Below, piece by piece: positions 8,292-18,551 of a stretch of 64,000 nt of DNA. Position 1 is the first letter of the stretch, and every line of letters starts with the position of its first letter. Location of the stretch: NCBI RefSeq assembly GCF_003946015.1, contig NZ_RHNU01000004.1:46610-110609 (forward strand). Direction: 5' to 3'. Under the pieces are notes generated by a model. The model saw nothing but the letters and a program-made list of their open reading frames with translations, searched no databases and was not told where the DNA came from. This DNA is from Companilactobacillus insicii (lineage in GTDB: Bacteria; Bacillota; Bacilli; Lactobacillales; Lactobacillaceae). Made by a program: the position numbers and the translations under genes.

Positions 8292-10607
8292 CTAGTTGCT
8301 TTCCGGAGCATCAGTCAATGTCCACGTAATTACTCCAGTGTAATTATTGCTTGTTTTACTACCATTATCTGCTTGTAATAGAATTCCATTTTCATCATTT
8401 TTCCAGTAGTCCTTAGTTATATCCACTGTTCCCGTTTGGGGTTCAATCGATTGACCAATTCTTACATTCTGATCTTGCATAGACTGAACGGAGTTACCAT
8501 CCTTATAAATAATTGAACCAGGGAAATTATCTCCATTTGTACCAGTTAATTTGCTTGCAGAAGCAGTCAACTCCCACGGTGAATTTTCAGTATTCACTTT
8601 TACATTCCAATCACCGCTACGTTTAACAGTACCAATATAAGCGCTATTTATTGCGCCAAATGAATACTTAGAATCAGTAACCAAATTTGCATACTTATCA
8701 CTGACATTAATGGTAAATATCAGCTTATCAGAAGTCATTCCATAAGAATCCTTGGCATAAATCGTCACTGTATTCTTACCCTCATTCAAAGACTCTCCGG
8801 ATAATACTTCACCAAATGTTATCTTTTTACCAGTACTATCAGGGGCAAAATTTACTGGTTTCTGGTCAGTACCATTGATATTAACGTAAACGTCAGCTCC
8901 GTAATCGTCAAAGTCTGTTGAATCATCATATGATAAACTGCCTTCGATCGTAGCATCAGCCGTTTTCATAATATTAATTGTGCTAGGTGTTGGTGAAGAA
9001 ATATTCAGCTTTCTATTCAACTTGGGATTTCTAATAATAAAATCTTGAGTAGTAACATCCCCTGCATAGGTATCTCCTCTAAACGTTGCATGTGTTCCGG
9101 ACACAGGTGTTTCTTGAGGTACTGACGATATCGCATTAGCATAAATATCTACTGTGGCACTCTTATTGTCAGGACCAAGAGCCTTACTCAAAACATGTTT
9201 AACACTGCCGTCACTAATCTCGCTAGCTGAAATAGATTCAGTGGTTCCATCAGCGTAATTTATCGTTCCACCAGTGAAGCTTAAATTCTTAGGCATATCC
9301 ATAACGCCATAAATTTTATCCCAATTTTCCTTACCAGAATTATATTTCAAATCAAACCTAAGATCCATTTCATCCCCAGCATTAACGTATTTGTTATCAC
9401 TATCCAAAGTACGATTCTGTGTTTTATCTATTGTCTGGGTAGTGATATCTGCATCAACAAAGGAAGTAATCGATTCTAGACTAACAATCGTTTTACCCTT
9501 ATCACCATAACCTACTAATCCCCAACGAACTTTAGTCTGACCGCTAGCTAAATTAAAAGTATTTTGAAGATTAATAGTCTTAGTTTCAGTAGATTCAATC
9601 GGATTTGTTAATGTCTCGGTTCCAGTATTCTTATTCTTAGAACCATCTTCCAACTTATCATTAAACTTATAAGTTATATCAGCTGTCTTACCATCTTTAT
9701 TTGGATTGTAGATTATGGTCAAGTGATGCCAATAATAGCCTGGACCTTCACCACCGTACACATGATAGTCAGGATCAGAATGATTAAGTTTGTATGCATT
9801 CATACCAAGAGCCGTATAACTTTTTGCTTGTCCAGGAAAACCAGTGGAAATATGCATCTTATCAGAATCAAGCCCCATATCAAAAGAATGATTTGCACCA
9901 CCGCTATTATCAACAGTGTTATCAATCTCTAAAGCCCAACTATTTTGAATAGCCTCTGAGCCATGACTGAATAAACCAAGATCATTTGCCCAAACCCCCA
10001 TTGTTTCCGGTGCGGCAAGAGAATATCCACCATCAAAGTTATCTATAGTAGAAAGCGCCTGAATACCTTGACGATCCTTAGTCTTATCATTTTGAATGAC
10101 AAATGCAAAACCACCATCTATATCCTTATCAGTTGTTGCTATCCACATAGAGTATGTTTGATTACTAGTCAAGTCAAGCATACTAGAGTTGTTACTCCAA
10201 GCAACACCCTGAAAAGTTGTACTTGGGCTTGAACTACCAAAACTAATATTACCAGGTTGAACTCCACTCTGAGTAATAAACCCATTAAATGACGGAATCG
10301 CTGAATTAGCATTACCAGTAATCAATGGTAATCTAGTAGCGTCCTGAGGTACAGTGCCATTATCATCATTCAGGTCTTTATTTCTTAAAGCAAAAATGCC
10401 CTTAGTCCACCTCAAAATCGGTCCACCGTAATCACCAGGGGCTCGAATTGGTGCTTCATCAACTTGATTATAATCCATACCCGCAGGCATCTCTGACATC
10501 AGACTGGCCTTATCAATCTGAGTATCAAAAGCAAATAAAATCGACAAAAATACAACTTGAATTAGGATAATTATTGTATATCTGATTAATTTTACCTTAC
10601 TAGTCAT
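8292..10607 (-). CDS. Secreted lectin-like surface protein with C-terminal WxL domain
   Basis: A 771-residue surface protein with an N-terminal membrane or signal segment (about residues 8-26). Residues about 100-390 resemble the L-type lectin-like beta-sandwich of bacterial adhesins (SMWIATTDKDIDGGFAFVIQ, WALEIDNTVDN, YHVYGGEGPGYYWHHLTI). The middle holds Ig-like or DUF11-type segments (about 410-640). The last 120 residues carry both WxL motifs, W678-E-L and W762-T-L, the latter in the typical ending ITWTLTDAP. WxL domains bind peptidoglycan non-covalently. Usual partners (DUF916 or LPXTG proteins of csc clusters) are absent, so it is an orphan. It may bind a glycan, which is inference. Confidence 0.85.
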   Translation of the reverse strand: MTSKVKLIRYTIIILIQVVFLSILFAFDTQIDKASLMSEMPAGMDYNQVDEAPIRAPGDYGGPILRWTKGIFALRNKDLNDDNGTVPQDATRLPLITGNANSAIPSFNGFITQSGVQPGNISFGSSSPSTTFQGVAWSNNSSMLDLTSNQTYSMWIATTDKDIDGGFAFVIQNDKTKDRQGIQALSTIDNFDGGYSLAAPETMGVWANDLGLFSHGSEAIQNSWALEIDNTVDNSGGANHSFDMGLDSDKMHISTGFPGQAKSYTALGMNAYKLNHSDPDYHVYGGEGPGYYWHHLTIIYNPNKDGKTADITYKFNDKLEDGSKNKNTGTETLTNPIESTETKTINLQNTFNLASGQTKVRWGLVGYGDKGKTIVSLESITSFVDADITTQTIDKTQNRTLDSDNKYVNAGDEMDLRFDLKYNSGKENWDKIYGVMDMPKNLSFTGGTINYADGTTESISASEISDGSVKHVLSKALGPDNKSATVDIYANAISSVPQETPVSGTHATFRGDTYAGDVTTQDFIIRNPKLNRKLNISSPTPSTINIMKTADATIEGSLSYDDSTDFDDYGADVYVNINGTDQKPVNFAPDSTGKKITFGEVLSGESLNEGKNTVTIYAKDSYGMTSDKLIFTINVSDKYANLVTDSKYSFGAINSAYIGTVKRSGDWNVKVNTENSPWELTASASKLTGTNGDNFPGSIIYKDGNSVQSMQDQNVRIGQSIEPQTGTVDITKDYWKNDENGILLQADNGSKTSNNYTGVITWTLTDAPESN

Positions 10608-10786
10608 ATTTTTCCCTCCCCTAGCATGGCTATTAATAAACAGTCATTAAATCTTATCAAACATACTATAACATGATATTTATATTTTGATATTAGGCAT
10701 TTAGGAAATTATCTAAAAAATTTTAATATTCTACTATTTTAATCATTTTATTTAAAAAATATAGTTTTAAAAGCTGATATACAAGC

Positions 10787-10823
10787 AAAAAAGAGAGCAT
10801 CCATAAAAAGGATGCTCTCTTTT
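10787..10823 (-). terminator. Terminator after the amidase gene
   Basis: A twelve-pair hairpin AAGAGAGCATCC / GGATGCTCTCTT (10791-10821) is followed on the minus strand by TTTTTTGC, 15 bases after the amidase stop. Confidence 0.9.
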
Positions 10824-10837
10824 CAAAATATTTTTAA

Positions 10838-11734
10838 CTAAATAACGTATGTAGTATCAACCCATTCATTAGTAGCAACACGACGATATTTAACACCATT
10901 TGATTCGGTGGTCTTATCAGTTTGCCAATCTGTATTATTCATCAAAGCACGATTTGTAACACGAGCAAATGTACCATCAGATCTCAATGCCATAATTGGA
11001 ACGTAGTCACCATTTGGATTGTTTACACGAAGGACATTTGTATTTGATCCAGTATTACCATTACCACCATATACATTGCCATAACTCTTCAAGTTATTAT
11101 AATAATATGAGATCATAGCATTCATTTCATCCATACTATAACCTTGAGCAGCAAAGTATGTATCTGGATCAACGTGTGTTGTCTCATGATACATCAAACT
11201 TACCTGATGGTGAGATAGAACTGTTTGACCAGGAATATCTGGTAAGCCATATTGAATTAATTTAGATGCCACATAAAATGCATCATTTGCAATCGAATGT
11301 GCGAAGGCGTCATATCCATTTACACGACAAAGCTCAATCTGGATATATTTATTATTAGCAGTTGGGCCGGCACCCCAAACACCATAATCAGCACTATGAA
11401 TATTAATTGTTTCTTTATCATCTGTAAAAGCATGTACATAGGTTTGCTGTGTCTTCCAGTTATTATTAAAGCTCGTAACAAACTGCTCAGCATTAACACC
11501 AGGAGTAGCTGTTTCATGAACAACGACACCTTCTGGTTTGCCGACACCATTTTCATAACCAAACCACTCATTAAAAGTACCTTCACGATATTGGATCGTA
11601 GCTGGTTGAATCTTATTCGAAATTATATAATCATTTACCCCAGCTTTAGCTTCAGTATTGTTTGCTCCAATGAACAACATTCCAAAGAAGACGGATAAAA
11701 TACTGAAAAGCCAAATCTTTTTCCCCTTAGACAT
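10838..11734 (-). CDS. Secreted N-acetylmuramoyl-L-alanine amidase (Amidase_2)
   Basis: A 298-residue secreted zinc amidase that would cleave the bond between MurNAc and the stem peptide. A signal peptide (about 1-30) is followed by the Amidase_2 fold (about 45-195). Candidate zinc ligands are H73 in VVVHETATPG and H187 and D189 in THVDPD, with a SHHQ motif at 174-177. The last 65 residues repeat the SLAP-like module of the two glucosaminidases (NRALMNNTDW, RVATNEWV). A common anchoring domain on three hydrolases in one block suggests they act on the same wall site. Confidence 0.9.
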   Translation of the reverse strand: MSKGKKIWLFSILSVFFGMLFIGANNTEAKAGVNDYIISNKIQPATIQYREGTFNEWFGYENGVGKPEGVVVHETATPGVNAEQFVTSFNNNWKTQQTYVHAFTDDKETINIHSADYGVWGAGPTANNKYIQIELCRVNGYDAFAHSIANDAFYVASKLIQYGLPDIPGQTVLSHHQVSLMYHETTHVDPDTYFAAQGYSMDEMNAMISYYYNNLKSYGNVYGGNGNTGSNTNVLRVNNPNGDYVPIMALRSDGTFARVTNRALMNNTDWQTDKTTESNGVKYRRVATNEWVDTTYVI

Positions 11735-11821
11735 ACAATTCTCCCTTTTTTCAAAAATTTCTACCTAACAACTATAACTTAGATTTGTATTTCTGCGAAC
11801 CCTTTTTGAGGTTACGTTTTG

Positions 11822-11860
11822 ATTACAAAAAAAGCAGAATTCCAAAACGGAATCCTACTT
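11822..11860 (-). terminator. Terminator after phoR
   Basis: A twelve-pair hairpin (11832-11843 with 11849-11860, including G-T pairs) is followed by TTTTTTTG on the minus strand, directly after the kinase gene. Confidence 0.85.
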
Positions 11861-11870
11861 TATCTTGTAA

Positions 11871-13520
11871 TTATAATGGAATATCAACCGTAAACTTAGA
11901 ACCTAATCCCATATGAGATTCAACCGCAATTGTACCATTTAATGTATCAATAGTTTCTTTAACGATTGCAAGTCCTAAACCAGTACCGCCAGTTTCCAAA
12001 CTTCTTGACTTATCAACACGATAAAATCTTTCAAAAACTCGGTTTTGGTCATCTTCTGAAATACCTATACCAGTATCTTCAATGACAAACTTAATTCTAT
12101 TTTCAATTTCATCATGATGGAATTCCATTGAAATTTTGCCATTTTCCTTGTTATAGGAAATAGCATTCTTAATTAAGTTACCAATAACCAAATCAATTTT
12201 CTCTTTATTAATAGTTATATTCTCATTACCGAAGAACTTCTTATTGATGGTAATTCCATGTTTCTTAATTGGAATGGCTAAACTATCAATAATCTTACTT
12301 ATGTCTTCTTGCATATTAACTAATTGAGTTTGATCGTTATCCTTTTTAACTTTTGAAAGTGACAAAATATCTTGAATCAACTCTGTCAACCTGACACTCT
12401 CATCATTAATAATGTGTAAGAAATGATCGAGTTTTTCAGGGTCATCTTTTGCACCATTAAGCAATGTTTCTGAGAAACCTTCGATAGAAGTTATTGGAGT
12501 CTTTAACTCATGACTCACATTATTAACAAAATCTACTTGCATCTGTTCAAATCGACGACTTTCAGTCAGATCATAAAGAATAACTAATACTTGCTGATCA
12601 AAATCTTCACGAGAATGAACTAGACGAATAACATTTGCATCAACATACTTTTGAGAATTACCAACTAACTGAATCTCACGATGGTGGTTCTTATTCTTTC
12701 GTAAAGTGTGCTCAATCATTCTACTTAAACTATATGTCTTAACATCCTCAATAAATGGATGGATATCATTCGAAATATTTTCGTCCAATAATCCAGCCAT
12801 CGCTTGATTGTGCATCAACACTTCACCTTGAGAATTTAATAGCATTACACCGATTGGCAAATGTCCAATCAAACTCTTGAAACGGCGTTCACGTAATCTA
12901 GCATTATCCCTCAATTCATTAATATCCATGCTGATATCATTGGTTTGTTCGACCAAATCATACAATTCATCATCTGGAGATAGAATTAAAGATGCCATAT
13001 CTTTATTCTTACGAACACGTTTCAGATTATCAGTGACACTCTCGATATCTTTACTCAACATCTGGCGCTTACGATAAAAGAACAAAATCATGGAATCAGT
13101 CACGACAAAGTAAATAAATGCGACCATTACAAATGAAAATGTATCTTGATTCCACAATCGCTTGTATTTCTTAGCGACAACATAATGATTTGAACCATGC
13201 ATATAATACATCGTACGAGTTCCAAAAGTATTATTGGTTACAAAGTTCTGTCCGGGTGTTAAACGTCCACGATGAATCAAATCATACGCACCCTTCTCTA
13301 AACCACTATCACGTTTTGTTGTATCCACATAAGAAAGGCTGGAATATCTTGCCGCCTGTTCCTGTGTATGATTCTTCTTTAATTCACGATAAGACACGGT
13401 TTCTTCCGCAAACATATCAGTTTGAGAATTACCCAAGATATTATCGGCAAATACTGACAGTACTATAAATACTATTACAGAAATAGCGATTGCAATTGTT
13501 GGTCCTAATTTTTTCCCCAT
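11871..13520 (-). CDS. phoR: Membrane sensor histidine kinase, PhoR type
   Basis: A 549-residue sensor kinase. It has a TM helix (about 9-27), an extracytoplasmic region of about 100 residues, a second TM (about 128-148) and a HAMP-like linker. A PAS domain follows (about 215-320), then HisKA with phospho-acceptor H337 in FVNNVSHELKTP and an HATPase domain with N box NLIKNAISYN and G boxes DTGIGIS and GTGLGLAIV. It should phosphorylate the adjacent PhoP. Family, prfB linkage and proximity to pst-phoU support a phosphate-sensing PhoR. WalK is the main alternative, but the walHIJ partners are absent. Confidence 0.88.
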   Translation of the reverse strand: MGKKLGPTIAIAISVIVFIVLSVFADNILGNSQTDMFAEETVSYRELKKNHTQEQAARYSSLSYVDTTKRDSGLEKGAYDLIHRGRLTPGQNFVTNNTFGTRTMYYMHGSNHYVVAKKYKRLWNQDTFSFVMVAFIYFVVTDSMILFFYRKRQMLSKDIESVTDNLKRVRKNKDMASLILSPDDELYDLVEQTNDISMDINELRDNARLRERRFKSLIGHLPIGVMLLNSQGEVLMHNQAMAGLLDENISNDIHPFIEDVKTYSLSRMIEHTLRKNKNHHREIQLVGNSQKYVDANVIRLVHSREDFDQQVLVILYDLTESRRFEQMQVDFVNNVSHELKTPITSIEGFSETLLNGAKDDPEKLDHFLHIINDESVRLTELIQDILSLSKVKKDNDQTQLVNMQEDISKIIDSLAIPIKKHGITINKKFFGNENITINKEKIDLVIGNLIKNAISYNKENGKISMEFHHDEIENRIKFVIEDTGIGISEDDQNRVFERFYRVDKSRSLETGGTGLGLAIVKETIDTLNGTIAVESHMGLGSKFTVDIPL

Positions 13521-13522
13521 TA

Positions 13523-14185
13523 TTACACCTCTAAGACGTAACCGAATCCGTGTACGGTTTTAATTATTTGCGGATCTTTTGTATCTTTTTCAATTTTATC
13601 ACGAAGATGACTAATTTGAATATCAACCATCCTCAATTGAGAATTAGAATTTAATCCCCAAACATTATCAAAAATCTGGTCTCTTGAAACAACTATTCCT
13701 TTATTGTCTAACAAGAACTCTAATAATTGATACTCTTTACGAGTTAAAGGTATTTCAGCACCGTTGATCATCAAACTTTTAGCTGCCTTATTAAGCGCAA
13801 AGTGCGTCTTATCTGATTCTGACGTTCTTCTCAATACTACTTCGATACGTGCTAGTAATTCTTTGACACTGAATGGCTTAGTAATATAGTCATCAGCACC
13901 ACTTATTAATCCTTCAATCTTATTTTCTTCAGCATCTACTGCTGTTAAAAATATTACTGGAGTTGCATTACCATCAGCTCGGACCCTTTTGAGAATCTCA
14001 ATCCCACTTATCTTAGGAAGCATCTGATCCAACAAAACTAAATCAAATTTTTCCATTAATATTTTATTAAGTGCATCTTCACCATTGGTAGAACTATCAA
14101 CGTCATAACCTTTAGCAGTTAGGTTATACTCGATCAATTCTAAGATTGATGCTTCATCATCTACAACTAAAATTCTTTTTGGCAT
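13523..14185 (-). CDS. phoP: OmpR-family response regulator, PhoP type
   Basis: A 220-residue regulator. The receiver domain (1-118) has acidic residues D9/D10, phospho-acceptor D53 in VLLDQMLP, and the switch lysine in ITKPFS. The winged-helix domain (about 130-220) has the trans-activation C-terminus GFGYVLEV. I chose the ATG at 14185; a longer frame exists but has no reason to start earlier. The gene begins 2 bases before the end of prfB and ends 2 bases before phoR, so prfB-phoP-phoR may be co-transcribed. It is expected to activate pstS under low phosphate. Confidence 0.92.
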   Translation of the reverse strand: MPKRILVVDDEASILELIEYNLTAKGYDVDSSTNGEDALNKILMEKFDLVLLDQMLPKISGIEILKRVRADGNATPVIFLTAVDAEENKIEGLISGADDYITKPFSVKELLARIEVVLRRTSESDKTHFALNKAAKSLMINGAEIPLTRKEYQLLEFLLDNKGIVVSRDQIFDNVWGLNSNSQLRMVDIQISHLRDKIEKDTKDPQIIKTVHGFGYVLEV

Positions 14186-14186
14186 A

Positions 14187-15303
14187 TTATTCTGGATTTT
14201 CCCCTTGAAGTTTCCATTGTAAGTACGCATAAATGAACGGATCTAAATCACCGTCCATGACAGCTTGACCATTACCGGTTTCATAGTTAGAACGATGATC
14301 CTTTACCATTGTATAAGGATGGAAAACATAAGAACGAATCTGTGAACCCCATCCAATATCCATTTGTTCACCTTTTATTTCTGCGTTCTTTTTGGCTTGT
14401 TCTTCTTGTTCTTTTTGGTACAACTTAGCTTTTAACATATTCATAGCCGTTTGTCTATTTTGAAGCTGTGAACGTTGAGCCTGTGAACTAACTACAATTC
14501 CAGTTGGTAAATGAGTAATTCTAACAGCCGATGATGTTTTATTAATATGTTGGCCACCAGCACCTGATGAACGGAAGACATCAACACGCAAATCATCGTC
14601 ATTTATTTCAACATTAATAGAATCATCAAGCTCAGGCATGACATCGACAGAAGCAAATGATGTATGTCTTCTTCCGGCTGAATCGAATGGTGAAATTCTT
14701 ACTAATCTATGAACTCCACGTTCAGATCTCAATAGTCCATATGCATTTTTACCTTTGATCATCATAGAGACGCTTTTAATTCCAGCTTCATCACCAGGTT
14801 GATAATCTTCAATTTCCACTGAAAATCCATGTTGATCCGACCAGCGTTGATACATACGTAACAACATTGAACCCCAATCCTGTGATTCTGTTCCACCAGC
14901 ACCTGGATGGATTTCCAAAATGGCATTATGTGAATCATATTGTTCTGAAAGAAGCATATTCAATTCATATGACTTCATCTTACCTTCTAAGGATGCTGTA
15001 TCATCTTCCAATTGAGTTAGAAGATCATCTTCAGGATCATCATTATATAGTTCCTCTAGCACTTGCAAATTCTCAAGATCTTCATCCAAATGCTTGAAGT
15101 TATCATACTTATCTTTCAAATCATTTGTTTCATCAATAACAGCTTGAGCACTATCATGATCATCCCAAAATCCATTCTCAGCCATTTTGGATTCATTCTC
15201 AGCAATCGATTCTTCCAGGCTGTCTAAGTCAAAGAGACCCCCTGAATTGACTGATTTTGTTTTCAATGTTACTTATCTTAGTTTTAATTTCTCCAAATTC
15301 CAT
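14187..15303 (-). CDS. prfB: Peptide chain release factor 2 (programmed +1 frameshift)
   Basis: RF2 recognises UGA and UAA and triggers peptide release. The gene starts at ATG 15303 with ribosome binding site AAAGGTG and reads 24 codons to an in-frame TGA (15229-15231). The ribosome must slip +1 at CTT TGA C, helped by the internal Shine-Dalgarno AGGGGGT. The joined product is 371 residues, normal for RF2. The stop-codon recognition motif SPF is at about 204-206 and the catalytic GGQ at about 249-251. A conventional ORF call starts downstream in frame +1 and misses the first 24 codons. The frameshift gives autoregulation by RF2 level. Confidence 0.96.
15226..15241 (-). other. prfB: Programmed ribosomal frameshift site of prfB
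   Basis: The minus strand reads AGGGGGTCTCTTTGAC: an internal Shine-Dalgarno, a slippery CTT leucine codon and a TGA followed by C. This is the canonical RF2 autoregulatory frameshift cassette. Confidence 0.95.
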
Positions 15304-15311
15304 AATTACAC

Positions 15312-15342
15312 CTTTATAAAAAAAGCAGGCCAAATGGCCTGC
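15312..15342 (-). terminator. Terminator between secA and prfB
   Basis: A seven-pair GC-rich hairpin GCAGGCC / GGCCTGC (15325-15342) with loop AAAT (as read on the plus strand) is followed by seven T and then TATAAAGG. It lies between the secA stop and the prfB ATG. The T tract ends only about 10 bases before that ATG and abuts its ribosome binding site. Confidence 0.88.
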
Positions 15343-15346
15343 CGAT

Positions 15347-17707
15347 TTATCTTTCCATGTTTTGTCTAATTTCGGCCTTCATGAATAATCTGGTTACATC
15401 ATATTCGATATCTGAAACCATTTCTTCGAACATACGATAACCTTCTTCTTGATATTCAACAAGTGGGTTCAATTGTCCATAACCACGTAGACCAATTGAT
15501 TGACGTAATTGATCCATTGCATCAATATGATCAGTCCAGTGCTCATCAACAACTCTAAGAATAACAACTTTTTCGAATTCAAGCATTTGTGATGGATCCC
15601 CAAGTTGTTTCTTCTTATCTTCGTAGTTCTTATTAACAAAGTCCATTAGGTACTTAACAATTTCGTCAGCTGACTTCAATTGAAGATCAACTACACTGAA
15701 ATCTTTGTCGTTTACTAAAGCTGACTTAGCAAAGTCAACAATTGCATCAAGATCCCATTCTTCTTGCTTACCTTGAGTGTGTACATCAACTTGTGCCTTA
15801 ATAGTACGCTCAATCATAGGTAGAAGAACACGGTCAAGATCCTTATCTTCAGTAATGACTTCCATTCTTTCTTTATAGATAACTTCACGTTGTTCACGCA
15901 TGACATCATCGTATTGCAAAGTATTCTTACGAGTATCGTAGTTATTACCTTCAACACGTTTTTGAGCAGATTCAACTTGACGTGTCATCATCTTACTTTG
16001 AATAACAGCGTCATCGTCTTCAATCTTCAATGCTTTAAGAACACGCTTGATTCTATCTGAACCAAAACGCTTCATCAAGTCATCTTCAAGTGACATGTAG
16101 AATTGTGTAACACCTGGGTCACCTTGACGACCAGATCTACCACGAAGCTGATTATCAATACGACGAGATTCATGACGTTCTGTACCAAGAACACACAAAC
16201 CACCAACTTCTTTAACGCCAGGTCCAAGCTTAATATCAGTACCACGACCAGCCATATTAGTAGCAATCGTAACAGCGCCACGTTGTCCGGCATTCATAAC
16301 GATTTCAGCTTCCTTGGCGTGGTTCTTGGCATTCAAGACAGCATGTGGAATACCTTCTTTATCTAACAACTTAGATAGATATTCTGAAGATTCAACCGCA
16401 ACAGTACCAACCAATAATGGTTGACCTTTTTCGTGACGAGCTTTGATATCTCTAACAACGGCAGCAAATTTGCTCTTCAATGTTGGGTAGAGAACATCTT
16501 CCTTATCATCACGGATAACTGGCTTATTTGTAGGAATGGAAATAACTTCCATGTTATAAATTTCTCTGAATTCTTCAGCTTCAGTCTTAGCAGTACCAGT
16601 CATACCTGACAACTTATCGTACATACGGAAGAAGTTTTGGTATGTAATATTGGCCATTGTCTTAGTCTCATCTTGGATCTCAACACCCTCTTTAGCTTCA
16701 ATAGCTTGGTGCAATCCATCAGAATAACGACGACCATCCATAACACGACCAGTAAACTGATCAACAATCTTAACTTCGCCATCTTGAACAACATAATCAA
16801 TATCAAGCGTCATAATATAATTAGCACGCAAGGCTTGATCCAAATGGTGGTTCAAAACAGTATTATCAATGTCATATAAATTATCTAAGCCGAAGTAATC
16901 TTCAGCCTTTCTAATACCTGTTTCTGTTAAACTAATTGACTTTGTAGGCCAGTCAATCTTGTAATCATCTTTTTCAAGAGTCTTAGAGAATCTATCTGCA
17001 CGAACATACATAGCTGTTGATTTTTCAGCAGCACCAGAAATGATCAACGGTGTTCTAGCCTCATCAATTAAAATTGAATCAACCTCATCAACGATGGCAT
17101 AGTGCAAAGGACGTTGTACCATTTGTTCTTTATAAACAACCATGTTGTCACGTAAGTAATCGAAACCTAACTCACTATTAGTTGAATAAGTAATATCACA
17201 ATTATATGCGGCACGCTTTTCTTCTGAATCCAAACTGTTAACGTTAAGACCAACACTTAGTCCTAACCAGTTGTATAATTCACCCATTTCCTTAGCATCA
17301 CGGGATGATAAGTACTCATTAACTGTAACAACATGAACACCTTTTCCAGCAAGGGCATTCAAATAAACTGGTAATGTGGCAGTCAAAGTCTTACCTTCAC
17401 CAGTTTTCATTTCAGCGATGTTACCTTCATGAAGCGTAATACCACCAATGATCTGAACTCTAAATGGAAAGAGTCCTAGAACTCTCTTAGCACCTTCACG
17501 GGCTGTAGCAAAGGCTTCAGGCAAAATGTCATCCAATGTTTCGCCATTCGCTAATCTTTCTTTAAATTCAGGAGTCTTAGCTTGAAGTTCTTCGTCAGAA
17601 AGTTTGCTGTATTCATCAGCATAGCTTTCAACCTTATCGGCAATCTTGCCCATACGTTTGACTTCTCTTTTATCGCTTTCGACCCATCTTCTTAATGGAT
17701 TTGCCAT
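15347..17707 (-). CDS. secA: Preprotein translocase ATPase SecA
   Basis: A 786-residue motor that drives secretory proteins through SecYEG. NBD1 has Walker A MKTGEGKT (about 100-107) and the DEVDS/DEARTPL Walker B region (about 210-222). NBD2 has GRGTDIKLG and [13 protein letters not shown]. The preprotein cross-linking and helical scaffold domains follow. It ends at [14 protein letters not shown], so the C-terminal zinc-binding SEC-C tail found in many SecA proteins is missing, as in other lactobacilli. The order hpf-secA-prfB is conserved in the group. Confidence 0.97.
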   Translation of the reverse strand: MANPLRRWVESDKREVKRMGKIADKVESYADEYSKLSDEELQAKTPEFKERLANGETLDDILPEAFATAREGAKRVLGLFPFRVQIIGGITLHEGNIAEMKTGEGKTLTATLPVYLNALAGKGVHVVTVNEYLSSRDAKEMGELYNWLGLSVGLNVNSLDSEEKRAAYNCDITYSTNSELGFDYLRDNMVVYKEQMVQRPLHYAIVDEVDSILIDEARTPLIISGAAEKSTAMYVRADRFSKTLEKDDYKIDWPTKSISLTETGIRKAEDYFGLDNLYDIDNTVLNHHLDQALRANYIMTLDIDYVVQDGEVKIVDQFTGRVMDGRRYSDGLHQAIEAKEGVEIQDETKTMANITYQNFFRMYDKLSGMTGTAKTEAEEFREIYNMEVISIPTNKPVIRDDKEDVLYPTLKSKFAAVVRDIKARHEKGQPLLVGTVAVESSEYLSKLLDKEGIPHAVLNAKNHAKEAEIVMNAGQRGAVTIATNMAGRGTDIKLGPGVKEVGGLCVLGTERHESRRIDNQLRGRSGRQGDPGVTQFYMSLEDDLMKRFGSDRIKRVLKALKIEDDDAVIQSKMMTRQVESAQKRVEGNNYDTRKNTLQYDDVMREQREVIYKERMEVITEDKDLDRVLLPMIERTIKAQVDVHTQGKQEEWDLDAIVDFAKSALVNDKDFSVVDLQLKSADEIVKYLMDFVNKNYEDKKKQLGDPSQMLEFEKVVILRVVDEHWTDHIDAMDQLRQSIGLRGYGQLNPLVEYQEEGYRMFEEMVSDIEYDVTRLFMKAEIRQNMER

Positions 17708-17744
17708 ATGTAATAATCTCTCCTAAATACTAAACATACTCTTA

Positions 17745-17773
17745 ATAGTAGCATTTTTTTTAAATGTTTTAAA
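17745..17773 (-). promoter_or_regulatory. Promoter of secA
   Basis: On the minus strand TTTAAA (17768-17773), a 17-base spacer and an extended -10 TGC-TACTAT (17745-17750) lie about 40 bases before the secA ATG. Confidence 0.6.
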
Positions 17774-17867
17774 CTCGGATTTTTATAGAGTCTTCCAGAG
17801 TTAATATAATACACCATAATTTTATGTTTTTGTTGTAATTTGCATAAACTTTACACAACTTTACAAT

Positions 17868-17897
17868 AAAAAAAAGCTAGGACATTTCTGCCCTAGC
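17868..17897 (-). terminator. Terminator after hpf
   Basis: A hairpin GCTAGG / CCTAGC (17876-17897) is followed by eight T on the minus strand, 13 bases after the hpf stop. Confidence 0.87.
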
Positions 17898-17909
17898 AAT
17901 CGGAATTTC

Positions 17910-18458
17910 CTATTCGTTTGTTTCAATCAAACCATACTTACCGTCATTACGTTTGTAAACGATGCTTGCACCATTAGTTTCAGCATCTTCGAAAATAAAG
18001 AATTCATGTCCAAGCATTTCCATTTGTAGAACTGCTTCTTCAGCGTCCATTGGTTTTAGAGATAGACGTTTTGTTCTAACGATTTGTGATTCGTCTTCTT
18101 TTGCGTCTTCTGCAGAAACATCATCTAAAGGAATGTCCTTGATACTTCCTTGTTCACGTCCCTTACGATTTACACGTGTCTTAAACTTCTTAACTTGTCT
18201 TTCAAGCTTATCGGTTACTAGGTCAACACCAGCATACATGTCATCATTCATTTCTTCGGCTCTTAGAGTCATGTATGGAAGTGGAATTGTTACTTCAACT
18301 TTTGTACCCTTTGATGGATATGTTTTCAAATTAACATGAGCGATTGGGCTGCTGTCTTCACTGAAATATTTTTCCATTTTTGATAGTCTTTTTTCAACGT
18401 AGTCACGAATTGATTGTGTTACCTCGATATTTTCACCACGAACATTAATTGTTAACAT
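17910..18458 (-). CDS. hpf: Long-form ribosome hibernation promoting factor
   Basis: A 182-residue protein. The N-terminal S30AE fold (about 1-100, starting MLTINVRGENIEVTQSIRDYVEKRL) binds the 30S decoding region. A charged linker and a C-terminal dimerisation domain (about 125-182, RTKRLSLKPMDAEEAVLQME, EIHD-like FEDAETN) pair two ribosomes into 100S dimers. The two-domain layout marks the long form typical of Firmicutes. It should store inactive ribosomes in stationary phase. It has its own strong promoter and terminator. Confidence 0.96.
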   Translation of the reverse strand: MLTINVRGENIEVTQSIRDYVEKRLSKMEKYFSEDSSPIAHVNLKTYPSKGTKVEVTIPLPYMTLRAEEMNDDMYAGVDLVTDKLERQVKKFKTRVNRKGREQGSIKDIPLDDVSAEDAKEDESQIVRTKRLSLKPMDAEEAVLQMEMLGHEFFIFEDAETNGASIVYKRNDGKYGLIETNE

Positions 18459-18514
18459 AAGAATCTCTCCTTCCGACGATAGGAAATTAAAGAGTGTATC
18501 TACTCTTCAATTTA

Positions 18515-18543
18515 ATTATATAGTTCTTACGAGAATGTGACAA
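18515..18543 (-). promoter_or_regulatory. Promoter of hpf
   Basis: On the minus strand TTGTCA (18538-18543), a 17-base spacer and a perfect TATAAT (18515-18520) lie about 55 bases before the hpf start. Confidence 0.75.
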
Positions 18544-18551
18544 CGGTTTCA

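Noticed and set aside
11297..11698. 133-codon plus-strand ORF antisense to the amidase
   Set aside because: It lies wholly within the amidase gene, which has clear catalytic motifs; no start signal or family is visible.
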